Part shown: piece after piece, positions 7,307-14,556 of the stretch
How the letters are laid out: each line of letters begins with the position of its first letter
Position numbering within the stretch: the first letter of the stretch is position 1
Origin: CAVRTJ01 sp964507185
GTDB taxonomy: Bacteria; Acidobacteriota; UBA4820; DSQY01
Assembly: GCA_964507185.1 (NCBI GenBank)
Contig: CAZDOY010000001.1
Span: 62,001-126,000 of the forward strand
Reading direction: 5' to 3'
DNA length: 64,000 bases
Notes under the pieces: generated by a model
Told to the model about the DNA's origin: nothing
The model's input: the letters and a program-made list of their open reading frames with translations, nothing else
Database searches by the model: none
Position numbers and translations under genes: made by a program

Positions 7307-8388
7307 AGTCCGCCTCTGGCCGCCCGGATAAAACCGGATCGAACCGGACCGAATTCCGTACCCGGATGCCTGGGGTGAATCCGGTTCGTAAGTAAGATAT
7401 AAGTCGTTTTGCCTCCAGGTTCCATCCAGACTCCTGTTCCCGTGAACCCCTCGTGCCCGATGCTGCCCTGGGGCAAGAGGCCGTTGGCCCACCATCCGAT
7501 GGAACCCACCGCTTTCCAGCCTGCCGTTCTCCGCTGTCCTAAACCGGGTGGATGCGGGCTGTCCCAGGCCAGTTCGAGGGACTTCCGCGAGAGAAAGCCC
7601 TCGTCCGGAACATAAGCCTTGCACAGAATCTCTACCGCGCCAAGAGTGCCAAAAAGGCCGGCATTGCCCGATGCGCCGCCCATGAACCTCGCGTTGCCAT
7701 CATTCACCTCGCCCCACGCCAGGCCCGTGGCGAAGGGCGGAATCTCAGCGCCAAAACGGCGCGCCATGGCCGTTTCGTAGGCTGCGTCGAGTTCGGTGGC
7801 CGCGATCAGACGGGCAGGCAGGCCGGCAGGCCGGAAACACACCGCACCTTTGGTTATCCCAAGTGGTCGTGCGATCCATTCGTCGAACAAATCGGAGAGG
7901 CTGTCTCCGAGAGCCCGCTCGAGGATAAGGCCGAGTAGAATGTAGCCGGGACAACCGTACTCCACGTTCTTTCCGGACTTCCCGCGAGGGCACTCCGTCA
8001 TGAGCCAGGATGCGGCGTGGTCCCTGTCCATGAGGTAGGCATAGAGCGGCACCCAATCCGGGAATCCGGCCTCGTGTCGCAAGAGGCCGAGCAACGTAAC
8101 GGAGGGGCCGGGTATACCCTCGACGGGAGAGAAGAGATCGATCTTGCCGGCATCGAAGGCGCGCAGGGCCAGAAGGGCTGTCGCCAGGGGCTTTGTCAGG
8201 GAAGCCAGGTCGTAGAGGGTGTCCTCCGCCACTGGAACAGGCTCGGGCGCTGTTACCGCCATGCCACGCCATCCGCGCAGGGTTTTGCCGTCTGATCGAG
8301 CGACCGCCCACGAAAGCCCCGGCGTCTGATCGGGGCAGACGGAATCGAAGTAAGCCTCGATGGCGGAAGAACTCAAGGCGCCATGCAT
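7303..8388 (-). CDS. serine hydrolase of the class C beta-lactamase/DD-peptidase family
   Basis: The 361-residue product has the family motifs in order: S-L-T-K near residue 68 (catalytic Ser and Lys), Y-G-C in the position of Y-x-N near 144, and H-E-G-F-T-G-T-G near 313 in place of K-T-G. Related proteins hydrolyse D-amino-acid peptides or esters, and most are not true beta-lactamases. There is no signal peptide, so a cytoplasmic location, perhaps in peptidoglycan recycling, is possible. The ATG at 8388 lies inside the end of the Gfo/Idh gene (16-base overlap), so the two are co-translated in the LPS-linked operon. The substrate is unknown. Confidence 0.85.
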   Translation of the reverse strand: MHGALSSSAIEAYFDSVCPDQTPGLSWAVARSDGKTLRGWRGMAVTAPEPVPVAEDTLYDLASLTKPLATALLALRAFDAGKIDLFSPVEGIPGPSVTLLGLLRHEAGFPDWVPLYAYLMDRDHAASWLMTECPRGKSGKNVEYGCPGYILLGLILERALGDSLSDLFDEWIARPLGITKGAVCFRPAGLPARLIAATELDAAYETAMARRFGAEIPPFATGLAWGEVNDGNARFMGGASGNAGLFGTLGAVEILCKAYVPDEGFLSRKSLELAWDSPHPPGLGQRRTAGWKAVGSIGWWANGLLPQGSIGHEGFTGTGVWMEPGGKTTYILLTNRIHPRHPGTEFGPVRSGFIRAARGGL

Positions 8389-9314
8389 TGCAGGATGGTC
8401 TGCGCGACGGCAACCGCGTCGCGCGCGGCTTCGCCGCCGACCTTCGGCTGTTCTTCCCCCCTCAGTACACGCGCGAAATGTTCCAATTCGCAGCGGAGCG
8501 GTTCCTTCTTATTGACGACGACGGGGATGTTCGCGATGGTTCTATCTCCGTCCCGATCTTCCACGCGATAGTACTCCACCGCCTGCTCAGAATAGTCGAC
8601 GCTCAGGTAGGCCGCAGGCTGGAAGACGCGGAGCTTCCTGACCTTGTCCTTGGAGATGCGGCTGGCCGTCAGGTTAGCGACGCAGCCCCCTTCAAAGCTA
8701 ATCCTGGCGTTGGCCAGATCGACGTAAGGAGTCAGCACCCTTACGCCCACGGCTTCTACCTTCGAAACGGGACGGCGCACAAGGCTCTGCGCGATTTCGA
8801 TATCGTGGATCATCAGGTCGAGAATAACGTCCACATCGAGAGATCGGGGCACAAACACCCCCAAACGATGTACCTCCATGAAACCTGGCTCCAGGACGAA
8901 CCGCGAAAGGGCCTCGACGCCGGGATTGAAATGCTCGATATGCCCGACGAGGAGGGCGGCCCCGGACCGGTTTCTGGCTGTCAGGATGTCGTCGCACTCC
9001 AGAATCGAGGTCGCAAGGGGCTTTTCGCACAGGACGCCCACTCCGGCCTCGAGCAACGGAACGGCAAGTTCTCGGTGCAGGCGGGTCGGCGCCGCTATGA
9101 CAACCCCGTCCAAGCCGGTGAGATCCGCGTCGGTGGGCAGAACCCTGGTCCCGAACTTACCGGCGATTTCACTGGCCCTTCCGGCGTCCGGGTCTATCAC
9201 CCCCGCAAGTTCAACGCCTTCGAGGTCGGAGAGGATCCTGGCATGATGCTGGCCGAGGGATCCCACACCCATCACTGCTATGCTGAGTTTTCCGTCTGTG
9301 GTCGGCTTCTGCAT
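8373..9314 (-). CDS. Gfo/Idh/MocA-family NAD-dependent oxidoreductase (GnnA-like by context)
   Basis: The 313-residue product has an N-terminal Rossmann fold (G-V-G-S-L-G-Q near residue 16), the family C-E-K-P-L-A motif near 96, and the C-terminal beta-sheet domain with L-M-I-H-D-I near 168 as likely catalytic segment. Members oxidise sugar hydroxyls with NAD(P). It lies 36 bases after lpxA. In Acidithiobacillus and Leptospira, GnnA next to lpxA oxidises UDP-GlcNAc at C3 so that GnnB can aminate it, giving amide-linked lipid A. A GnnA role here is inference from position, and no GnnB aminotransferase is visible. The ribosome site AGGGGG lies eight bases before the ATG. Confidence 0.85.
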   Translation of the reverse strand: MQKPTTDGKLSIAVMGVGSLGQHHARILSDLEGVELAGVIDPDAGRASEIAGKFGTRVLPTDADLTGLDGVVIAAPTRLHRELAVPLLEAGVGVLCEKPLATSILECDDILTARNRSGAALLVGHIEHFNPGVEALSRFVLEPGFMEVHRLGVFVPRSLDVDVILDLMIHDIEIAQSLVRRPVSKVEAVGVRVLTPYVDLANARISFEGGCVANLTASRISKDKVRKLRVFQPAAYLSVDYSEQAVEYYRVEDRDGDRTIANIPVVVNKKEPLRCELEHFARVLRGEEQPKVGGEAARDAVAVAQTILQCMAP

Positions 9315-9350
9315 GAGACGTGCCCCCTTTGTATTAGGGGCGGCCTTCGG

Positions 9351-10133
9351 TCACCTCTGGATACCGCGCGTGGATTCCCTGATGAAGGTGAGGAGGTATC
9401 GGACTTCCGAATGCTGCCCAACGGCCTTCTCGGCTTCTTCCAGGCCGTCTTTGAGCAGGTGCTTGGATTGGAAGAGAATCCTGTAGGCGACTTTCAAAGC
9501 GTCGATGGACTCCTTGGAAAAGCCCTTGCGCTCCAACCCGATCGTGTTGATGCCATAGAGCTGTGCGTCGCTCCGTGCCCCGACGGTCTTAACAAATGGG
9601 AGAGCGTCTTTCGTGATGACCGAAAAGCCGCCGATGAAAGCGTATTCACCAACCCGGCAAAACTGGTGAACCGCGCTGAATGCGCCGACGGTGGAATGGT
9701 TTCCGACGTGAACGTGACCAGCCAGGGTCGCGGCGTTGGCGAAGATCGTGTGCTCGCCGACTTGGCAGTCGTGCGCAACGTGGGAGTAGGCCATGAAAAG
9801 ATTGTGGTTCCCAATCCTGGTCACGCCACCACCCTTCGCTGTCCCCCGGTTGATCGTCACGAATTCGCGGATGACGTTGTCGGAGCCTACGACGATCTCG
9901 GTCGGCTCTCCCGCGTAAGACGTATCCTGGGGAGGACCCCCGACGGCTACGTTCGAGACCAGCTTGTTGCCGCTGCCGATGGTGACCTTCCCGTGAAAAA
10001 CGCAGTGAGGCCCTATGGTGCAGTCGTCCCCCACCGTAACATCCGGACCGATGTAAGCAAAAGGGCCAACTTCAATACCGTCGCCCAGTTTGGCGGCGGG
10101 ATCGACGACGGACGCTTCATGTATCCTGTTCAT
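9351..10133 (-). CDS. lpxA: UDP-N-acetylglucosamine acyltransferase LpxA
   Basis: LpxA transfers a 3-hydroxyacyl chain from ACP to UDP-GlcNAc (or its 3-amino form), the first step of lipid A synthesis, in the cytosol. The 260-residue product is a left-handed beta-helix of hexapeptide repeats (V-G-P-F-A-Y-I-G, T-I-G-x-x-C and so on) with the catalytic His at 121 in A-H-D-C and a helical C-terminal third. The conserved I-G-G segment that lines the acyl-chain ruler is present near residue 170. It sits downstream of lpxD and fabZ and upstream of the Gfo/Idh gene, which raises the question of which UDP-sugar it uses. Confidence 0.96.
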   Translation of the reverse strand: MNRIHEASVVDPAAKLGDGIEVGPFAYIGPDVTVGDDCTIGPHCVFHGKVTIGSGNKLVSNVAVGGPPQDTSYAGEPTEIVVGSDNVIREFVTINRGTAKGGGVTRIGNHNLFMAYSHVAHDCQVGEHTIFANAATLAGHVHVGNHSTVGAFSAVHQFCRVGEYAFIGGFSVITKDALPFVKTVGARSDAQLYGINTIGLERKGFSKESIDALKVAYRILFQSKHLLKDGLEEAEKAVGQHSEVRYLLTFIRESTRGIQR

Positions 10134-10205
10134 TGATCACCTTTGAATGGTAACGCCGTTTCCGGCGGCCCTCTCGATACATGGGCAGCCGATGACGCAT
10201 GAGGA

Positions 10206-10637
10206 TCAGCGGTACACCATGGCCGAAAGGATGACGGCCTCGGCGACCAGGGCGCCGTCCACAAAGGCTTTGCCCTGGAGCTTGCAGGTTGATGACTTGC
10301 GCTTCAGGATTTCGACCTCGAAGCGAATCTGGTCGCCCGGAACCACCGGTTTGCGGAAACGCGCACCGTCGATACCCATGAAGTAAACGAGCTTGCTGTC
10401 ACGGTCTTCGATCTCCCTGAGAAGGAGAACGCCTCCCACCTGCGCCATGGCCTCGACGATGAGGACGCCCGGCATGACGGGCTTGCCTGGAAAGTGGCCC
10501 TGAAAGAACTCCTCGTTAATGGTCACGTTCTTAATGCCCACGATCCGCTGTCCCGGTTCGAACTCCAGTATCCGGTCAACGAGAAGGAATGGGTACCGGT
10601 GCGGCAGGATGTTCTGTATTTCGACAACATCTATCAT
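10206..10637 (-). CDS. fabZ: 3-hydroxyacyl-ACP dehydratase FabZ
   Basis: FabZ dehydrates 3-hydroxyacyl-ACP in fatty-acid elongation and competes with LpxA/LpxD for the same substrate, which explains its place between them. The 143-residue hot-dog-fold product has L-P-H-R-Y-P-F-L-L-V-D-R at 11-22 and the catalytic pair H48 (G-H-F-P-G-K-P) and E62 (V-E-A-M-A-Q). Its ATG overlaps the lpxD stop as ATGA. A 72-base gap separates it from lpxA. Confidence 0.97.
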   Translation of the reverse strand: MIDVVEIQNILPHRYPFLLVDRILEFEPGQRIVGIKNVTINEEFFQGHFPGKPVMPGVLIVEAMAQVGGVLLLREIEDRDSKLVYFMGIDGARFRKPVVPGDQIRFEVEILKRKSSTCKLQGKAFVDGALVAEAVILSAMVYR

Positions 10638-11662
10638 GCGTTGCCCTCCTCGGCCCGCAGTTCGGACAGGCGGCGCTCCAGCTCCTTGACGCGGTCAAGC
10701 AGTTCCTCGAGGCGGCCTGCCATTGCCCGTTCCTTGAGCCACGCCTTATGCGGCTGGGCCGGATGCCCCGTCACAAATGCACCGTCCGGCAGGCTCTTGG
10801 TGACGGCTGACTTGGCTCCAATTCGGACTCGGTCTCCGATACGGATGTGGCCCACGGCGCCGGACTGCCCCGCAAGGATGACGCTCCTTCCGAGCGTCGT
10901 GCTGCCGCTGATGCCGCTTTGGGCCACCAGGATGCAGTCAGGTCCCGTTCGCACATTGTGCGCGATCTGAACCAAGTTGTCGACCTTTGTGCCCTCTCCG
11001 ATCCGTGTCTCTTCCATTGCGCCCCTGTCGATCGTCGTATTCGCGCCTATTTCCACGTCGCTTTCTATGACGACCCTTCCGACCTGGGGAATTTTGACGT
11101 GGCGGCCTTCGTCCTGCGCGTAACCGAAGCCGTCCGCCCCCACCACGGCGCCGGAATGCAGAGATACTCGGTCCCCGATGATGGTATCCGGGTAGAGGAC
11201 GACCCTGGGAAAAACATGGCAATCCTCGCCGATTCGGCAATTATTCCCGATGGTGCAGGCGGCCTCTACGACGCTTCGCCGACCGATGGTCACGCCGTCC
11301 CCGACGACGGCATAGGGCCCTACGTGAGCACTCGGATCGATGGTGCAGTCGATGCCGACGACGGCCGTGGAATGGATACCGGGAGTAAAGGCACGCGGAG
11401 GGTGAAAGGCCTGCATGACGAGAGCGAACGCCAGGTAAGGATCAGGACAGGGTATCAGCACCTTCCCGGGGAGACTCTCGCCGTCAGGGACCAGCAGTGC
11501 CCCCGCAGAACTTCGGCGCGCGGTCTCCCTGTATTTGGCATTCGCAAGAAACGAAATGTCCCGCTGCGTCGCAAGATCAAGCGGGGCGACCCCTGTGATT
11601 TCCACGTTGGGGTCGCCCACTACGCTCAAACCAAGAAGTCTCGCAACGGCGGAAACTTTCAT
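10634..11662 (-). CDS. lpxD: UDP-3-O-(3-hydroxyacyl)glucosamine N-acyltransferase LpxD
   Basis: LpxD adds the second 3-hydroxyacyl chain in lipid A synthesis, on the 2-amino group. The 342-residue product has the N-terminal uridine-binding domain (1-100), a long hexapeptide beta-helix (100-300) with the catalytic His at 235 in Q-I-A-H-N-V, and a C-terminal amphipathic helix with a heptad-like E-L-L-D-R-V-K-E-L-E-R-R segment for ACP contact. The frame is open further upstream through the skp gene, but the ATG at 11662, five bases after the skp stop, gives the family N-terminus. Confidence 0.96.
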   Translation of the reverse strand: MKVSAVARLLGLSVVGDPNVEITGVAPLDLATQRDISFLANAKYRETARRSSAGALLVPDGESLPGKVLIPCPDPYLAFALVMQAFHPPRAFTPGIHSTAVVGIDCTIDPSAHVGPYAVVGDGVTIGRRSVVEAACTIGNNCRIGEDCHVFPRVVLYPDTIIGDRVSLHSGAVVGADGFGYAQDEGRHVKIPQVGRVVIESDVEIGANTTIDRGAMEETRIGEGTKVDNLVQIAHNVRTGPDCILVAQSGISGSTTLGRSVILAGQSGAVGHIRIGDRVRIGAKSAVTKSLPDGAFVTGHPAQPHKAWLKERAMAGRLEELLDRVKELERRLSELRAEEGNA

Positions 11663-11667
11663 GGGAT

Positions 11668-12177
11668 TCAGGTTCCGGGGTAGGCCTGGTTCATCGCATT
11701 GGTGATCTCCGGGGTGATGTCGAGCGCCTCGGCGTTGTACAGGCAGATGCCTTTTTCCACGACGACCGACAGGCCCTTGGACTGCGCGTACTGCGCGATG
11801 ACCTTGCCGAGCTTCACCTGAAAATCCTGCTGTATCCTCTGACTGCGCTGCTGCATGTCGTCCTGTGTAGCCTTGACGTAGGCCTGGTATTCGTACATCT
11901 TCTGGTTGAACTCGCTCTTGATTTCGTCCTTTTTGTCCTCGCTGATCTTCGGGTCCTTCGCTTTCTCTTCGAGGCTCTTCAGGGTGGCCTCCTTGGCCGT
12001 GATTTCCTGTTGCTTTTTGTCGTGATAGGCCTTGAGTTCGGCCTTCATCTGCTTGCCCAGCTTGCTCTGCTCCGCCACCTGCATGGTGTCTACAACGGCG
12101 ATCTTGGCTTGGGCGAAGACCCCGATTGCGGTGAAGGCAAGAACGGCAACGAGGGTAGAGGTAAAGAGTTTCCGCAT
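11668..12177 (-). CDS. skp: periplasmic chaperone Skp/OmpH
   Basis: Skp holds unfolded outer-membrane proteins in the periplasm on their way to BamA. The 169-residue product has a signal peptide (1-22, ending V-F-A-Q-A), the A-K-I-A-V-V-D motif that starts the mature family, and a long Lys/Glu/Gln-rich helical hairpin (about 40-135) that forms the tentacles of the trimer. A strong AAGGAGG site precedes the ATG. It follows bamA by 20 bases, the usual order. Confidence 0.93.
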   Translation of the reverse strand: MRKLFTSTLVAVLAFTAIGVFAQAKIAVVDTMQVAEQSKLGKQMKAELKAYHDKKQQEITAKEATLKSLEEKAKDPKISEDKKDEIKSEFNQKMYEYQAYVKATQDDMQQRSQRIQQDFQVKLGKVIAQYAQSKGLSVVVEKGICLYNAEALDITPEITNAMNQAYPGT

Positions 12178-12197
12178 GGTTCAATCCTCCTTGGCTG

Positions 12198-14549
12198 TCA
12201 GAACGTCAAACCGATAGAGAGTTGGAAATTGCTGAAGTCGTCATTTGGCTTTGCATTCAGGTTCGTCGCGTAGATGAGCCTTAGCGGGACGTTGAAAGTG
12301 GGAATGAAGAAGCGCAGTTCAACGCCGGCGTCGGCCCGGTAGTTCGAAAGATCCCAACGCTGGCGTTCGTGATAGGTGTTTCCAGCGTCGACGAACAGTG
12401 CGACGTCCACCTGCTCGGTAATGTGGAAGACGTACTCCGTGTTTGTCAGGAAGAACCTGTTGCCGCCTTCGATGGTTCCCGTCACCGGGTCGACGAAATA
12501 GCGGTCGTCCTTGGTGAGCGGATAGACAGAGCGGATGCCGAAGCCACGGAGGGAATCCTGACCACCCAGGAAGTAGCGCTCCCAGATCGGGATCGTGTGC
12601 CCCGAGTAGGCGGTTATGTATCCCAGGCTGAGCCTGAAAGCGAAGTTCTGCTTCCTGTGCGTGGGCAGGTAAATGGAAGCGTCGAAGGAGGGCTTGACGA
12701 AGTAGTTCTGCCCACCCACGAAGCCGCCGGCTACCGTCGTATTCAGAGACAGGGACAGGCCGCGCGTCGGCCGGAAGGGATTGTTGACGGTGTTGAAGTT
12801 GATTCCTCCAAAGACCGCGGATGTGGTGGTGTTGTTAAGGTAGTCGCTGTAGAGAGGAGAGAACGTCTGTACCTGCAGGTTGGTCACCTTGGACTGCTCA
12901 TACCTGTAGCCGACGGTCCATGCCGCAAAATCACCGAGGGGGAACGACACCGCCATGGAGCCGCCCGTTGCTTGCTGATCGAACTGAAGATAGGTGAGTC
13001 GCGAATTGTAGACCGAGAAGGAACCGCCTATTCGATGGCCGAACAGCCATGGATCGGAATAGCTTATGGAGTAGAGTTTCTGCACCTTGCCTATGTTGGC
13101 GTTGAATGACAGGGTCGTGCCTCGCCCGAGGAAGTTGTAGGTCCTAAACGCGCCGGAAATGAAGAACCCGTTGACGCCGCCATAGCCGCCACCGAAGAGC
13201 AGTTCGTTCTTGCTGGCCTCGGTCCCCGTGACCGCCACGTTGACCGTGTTGGTATTGGGAACCTTTGTGATGGTGGGGTCCTGCTCGATCTTGAAGAGCC
13301 CCGTCTGCTTGAGGCGGTATAAGCCGCGCTTGTATCTGACGTAGTTGAAAACTTCCTGCTCATAAACCTGCATCTCGCGGCGAAGGACGTAGTCCCGGGT
13401 GGAGGTATTGCCGTAGAATTCAAGGCGGTTCAGGTAGTAGATCTGGTCCTCGGTGATGGAAATGGTCAAGTTGGCGACCTTCTCCTTCGGGTGTTTGTCG
13501 AAAATCGGCGTCGCCGTGGCGTAGATATATCCTTTCTCCCCGTACATGGCTTCGATGTTCTTGATGATGTAATTGAGGGCGATCTTGTCGAGCGTCTTGC
13601 CCTTCTTGAGAAAGACCAGCTTGGAAAGCTCCTGGGCCGTGAAGACCGTATTGCCCTCGAATCCCACCGTGCCCAGGTTGTAGGACACACCTTCGGTAAT
13701 GGGAATGCTGAGGCTCAACCATTTCTTAGTGTGTTTCGAATTGAAGTGGCTGTCCACGATAGGATCACCGATGTCGACATCCAGATAACCTTCCGATTCG
13801 TAGAGGTTTCTCAGGAGCTTGACGTCGTCGTAGTAACGGTTTTCCGAGTAGATGTCGTGTCGCGTCGCCCAGGACAGGAACCAGTGAGGCCTGGTCTTCT
13901 TCAGCGTGTAGCGGAGCTTTCGCTGGGAGAACGCGTGCACGCCGAGGAACCTGACCTTGTCGATACGAGCCTTGGGGCCTTGCTTGACGTTGAATGTGAT
14001 GGAAACCTGGGACGGGCCCATGGCCTGGATCTTCGACGTGACATCCGCGTCCGGATAGCCTTTTTCGGCGGCCATGAAACGAAGGGCCGCCTCGGTCTTC
14101 TTGAGCTTCGCGTAGTCGAGGACCGTTCCGGCCTTTATCTCGGCGTGGTTGTCCTTGAGTTTGTCCAGGATGGTGCTGCTGGTTAGAGACTTGCTCCCGG
14201 TGAAGTCTACGGTGGCGATGATGGGGCGTTCCTTGATGTGGAAGATCAGGATCTTGCCCGTCTTGCCGTCCTGGCTCTCTATGGAGAGATTCTCGAAAAG
14301 GCCCGAATTCCAGATCTTCTGGAACTGCTGGCGGATTCGGTTTTCCGCATAGGGTTCGCCGACCCTGAGGCTGGTTAACGCGAGGAAAGCGTCCGGTGTG
14401 AGGCGCTCGTTCCCTTCCAGAATGATCTTCTCGATGGTGACGGGCTTCTTCTTGCCGGGGGCCTGCTTTGCTGGCGTCTGCGCCATCAAAGAAAAAAAAG
14501 TAATACAGGCGAGAAGGCCGGTCAGGATCACGGTTAGTCTTCGACTCAT
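12198..14549 (-). CDS. bamA: outer-membrane protein assembly factor BamA
   Basis: BamA inserts beta-barrel proteins into the outer membrane. The 783-residue product has a signal peptide (1-23), five POTRA repeats (about 35-430, the first starting I-E-K-I-I-L-E-G-N) and a 16-strand barrel ending in a C-terminal Phe. The barrel has the conserved L6-loop R-G-F within S-L-R-G-F-G-I-R near residue 670. A ribosome site AGGTGAG is two bases from the ATG. The gene begins seven bases after the ClpC-like gene, so the two are translationally linked, an arrangement I would not expect. Confidence 0.97.
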   Translation of the reverse strand: MSRRLTVILTGLLACITFFSLMAQTPAKQAPGKKKPVTIEKIILEGNERLTPDAFLALTSLRVGEPYAENRIRQQFQKIWNSGLFENLSIESQDGKTGKILIFHIKERPIIATVDFTGSKSLTSSTILDKLKDNHAEIKAGTVLDYAKLKKTEAALRFMAAEKGYPDADVTSKIQAMGPSQVSITFNVKQGPKARIDKVRFLGVHAFSQRKLRYTLKKTRPHWFLSWATRHDIYSENRYYDDVKLLRNLYESEGYLDVDIGDPIVDSHFNSKHTKKWLSLSIPITEGVSYNLGTVGFEGNTVFTAQELSKLVFLKKGKTLDKIALNYIIKNIEAMYGEKGYIYATATPIFDKHPKEKVANLTISITEDQIYYLNRLEFYGNTSTRDYVLRREMQVYEQEVFNYVRYKRGLYRLKQTGLFKIEQDPTITKVPNTNTVNVAVTGTEASKNELLFGGGYGGVNGFFISGAFRTYNFLGRGTTLSFNANIGKVQKLYSISYSDPWLFGHRIGGSFSVYNSRLTYLQFDQQATGGSMAVSFPLGDFAAWTVGYRYEQSKVTNLQVQTFSPLYSDYLNNTTTSAVFGGINFNTVNNPFRPTRGLSLSLNTTVAGGFVGGQNYFVKPSFDASIYLPTHRKQNFAFRLSLGYITAYSGHTIPIWERYFLGGQDSLRGFGIRSVYPLTKDDRYFVDPVTGTIEGGNRFFLTNTEYVFHITEQVDVALFVDAGNTYHERQRWDLSNYRADAGVELRFFIPTFNVPLRLIYATNLNAKPNDDFSNFQLSIGLTF

Positions 14550-14556
14550 GCCTCAC

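Noticed and set aside
8193..10136. 647-codon plus-strand ORF
   Set aside because: It is the complement of lpxA, the Gfo/Idh gene and the hydrolase start, all of which are clear minus-strand genes. Long antisense frames are common at this GC content.
11663..12184. N-terminal extension of LpxD
   Set aside because: The open frame runs through skp in another frame. The ATG at 11662 gives the conserved LpxD start.
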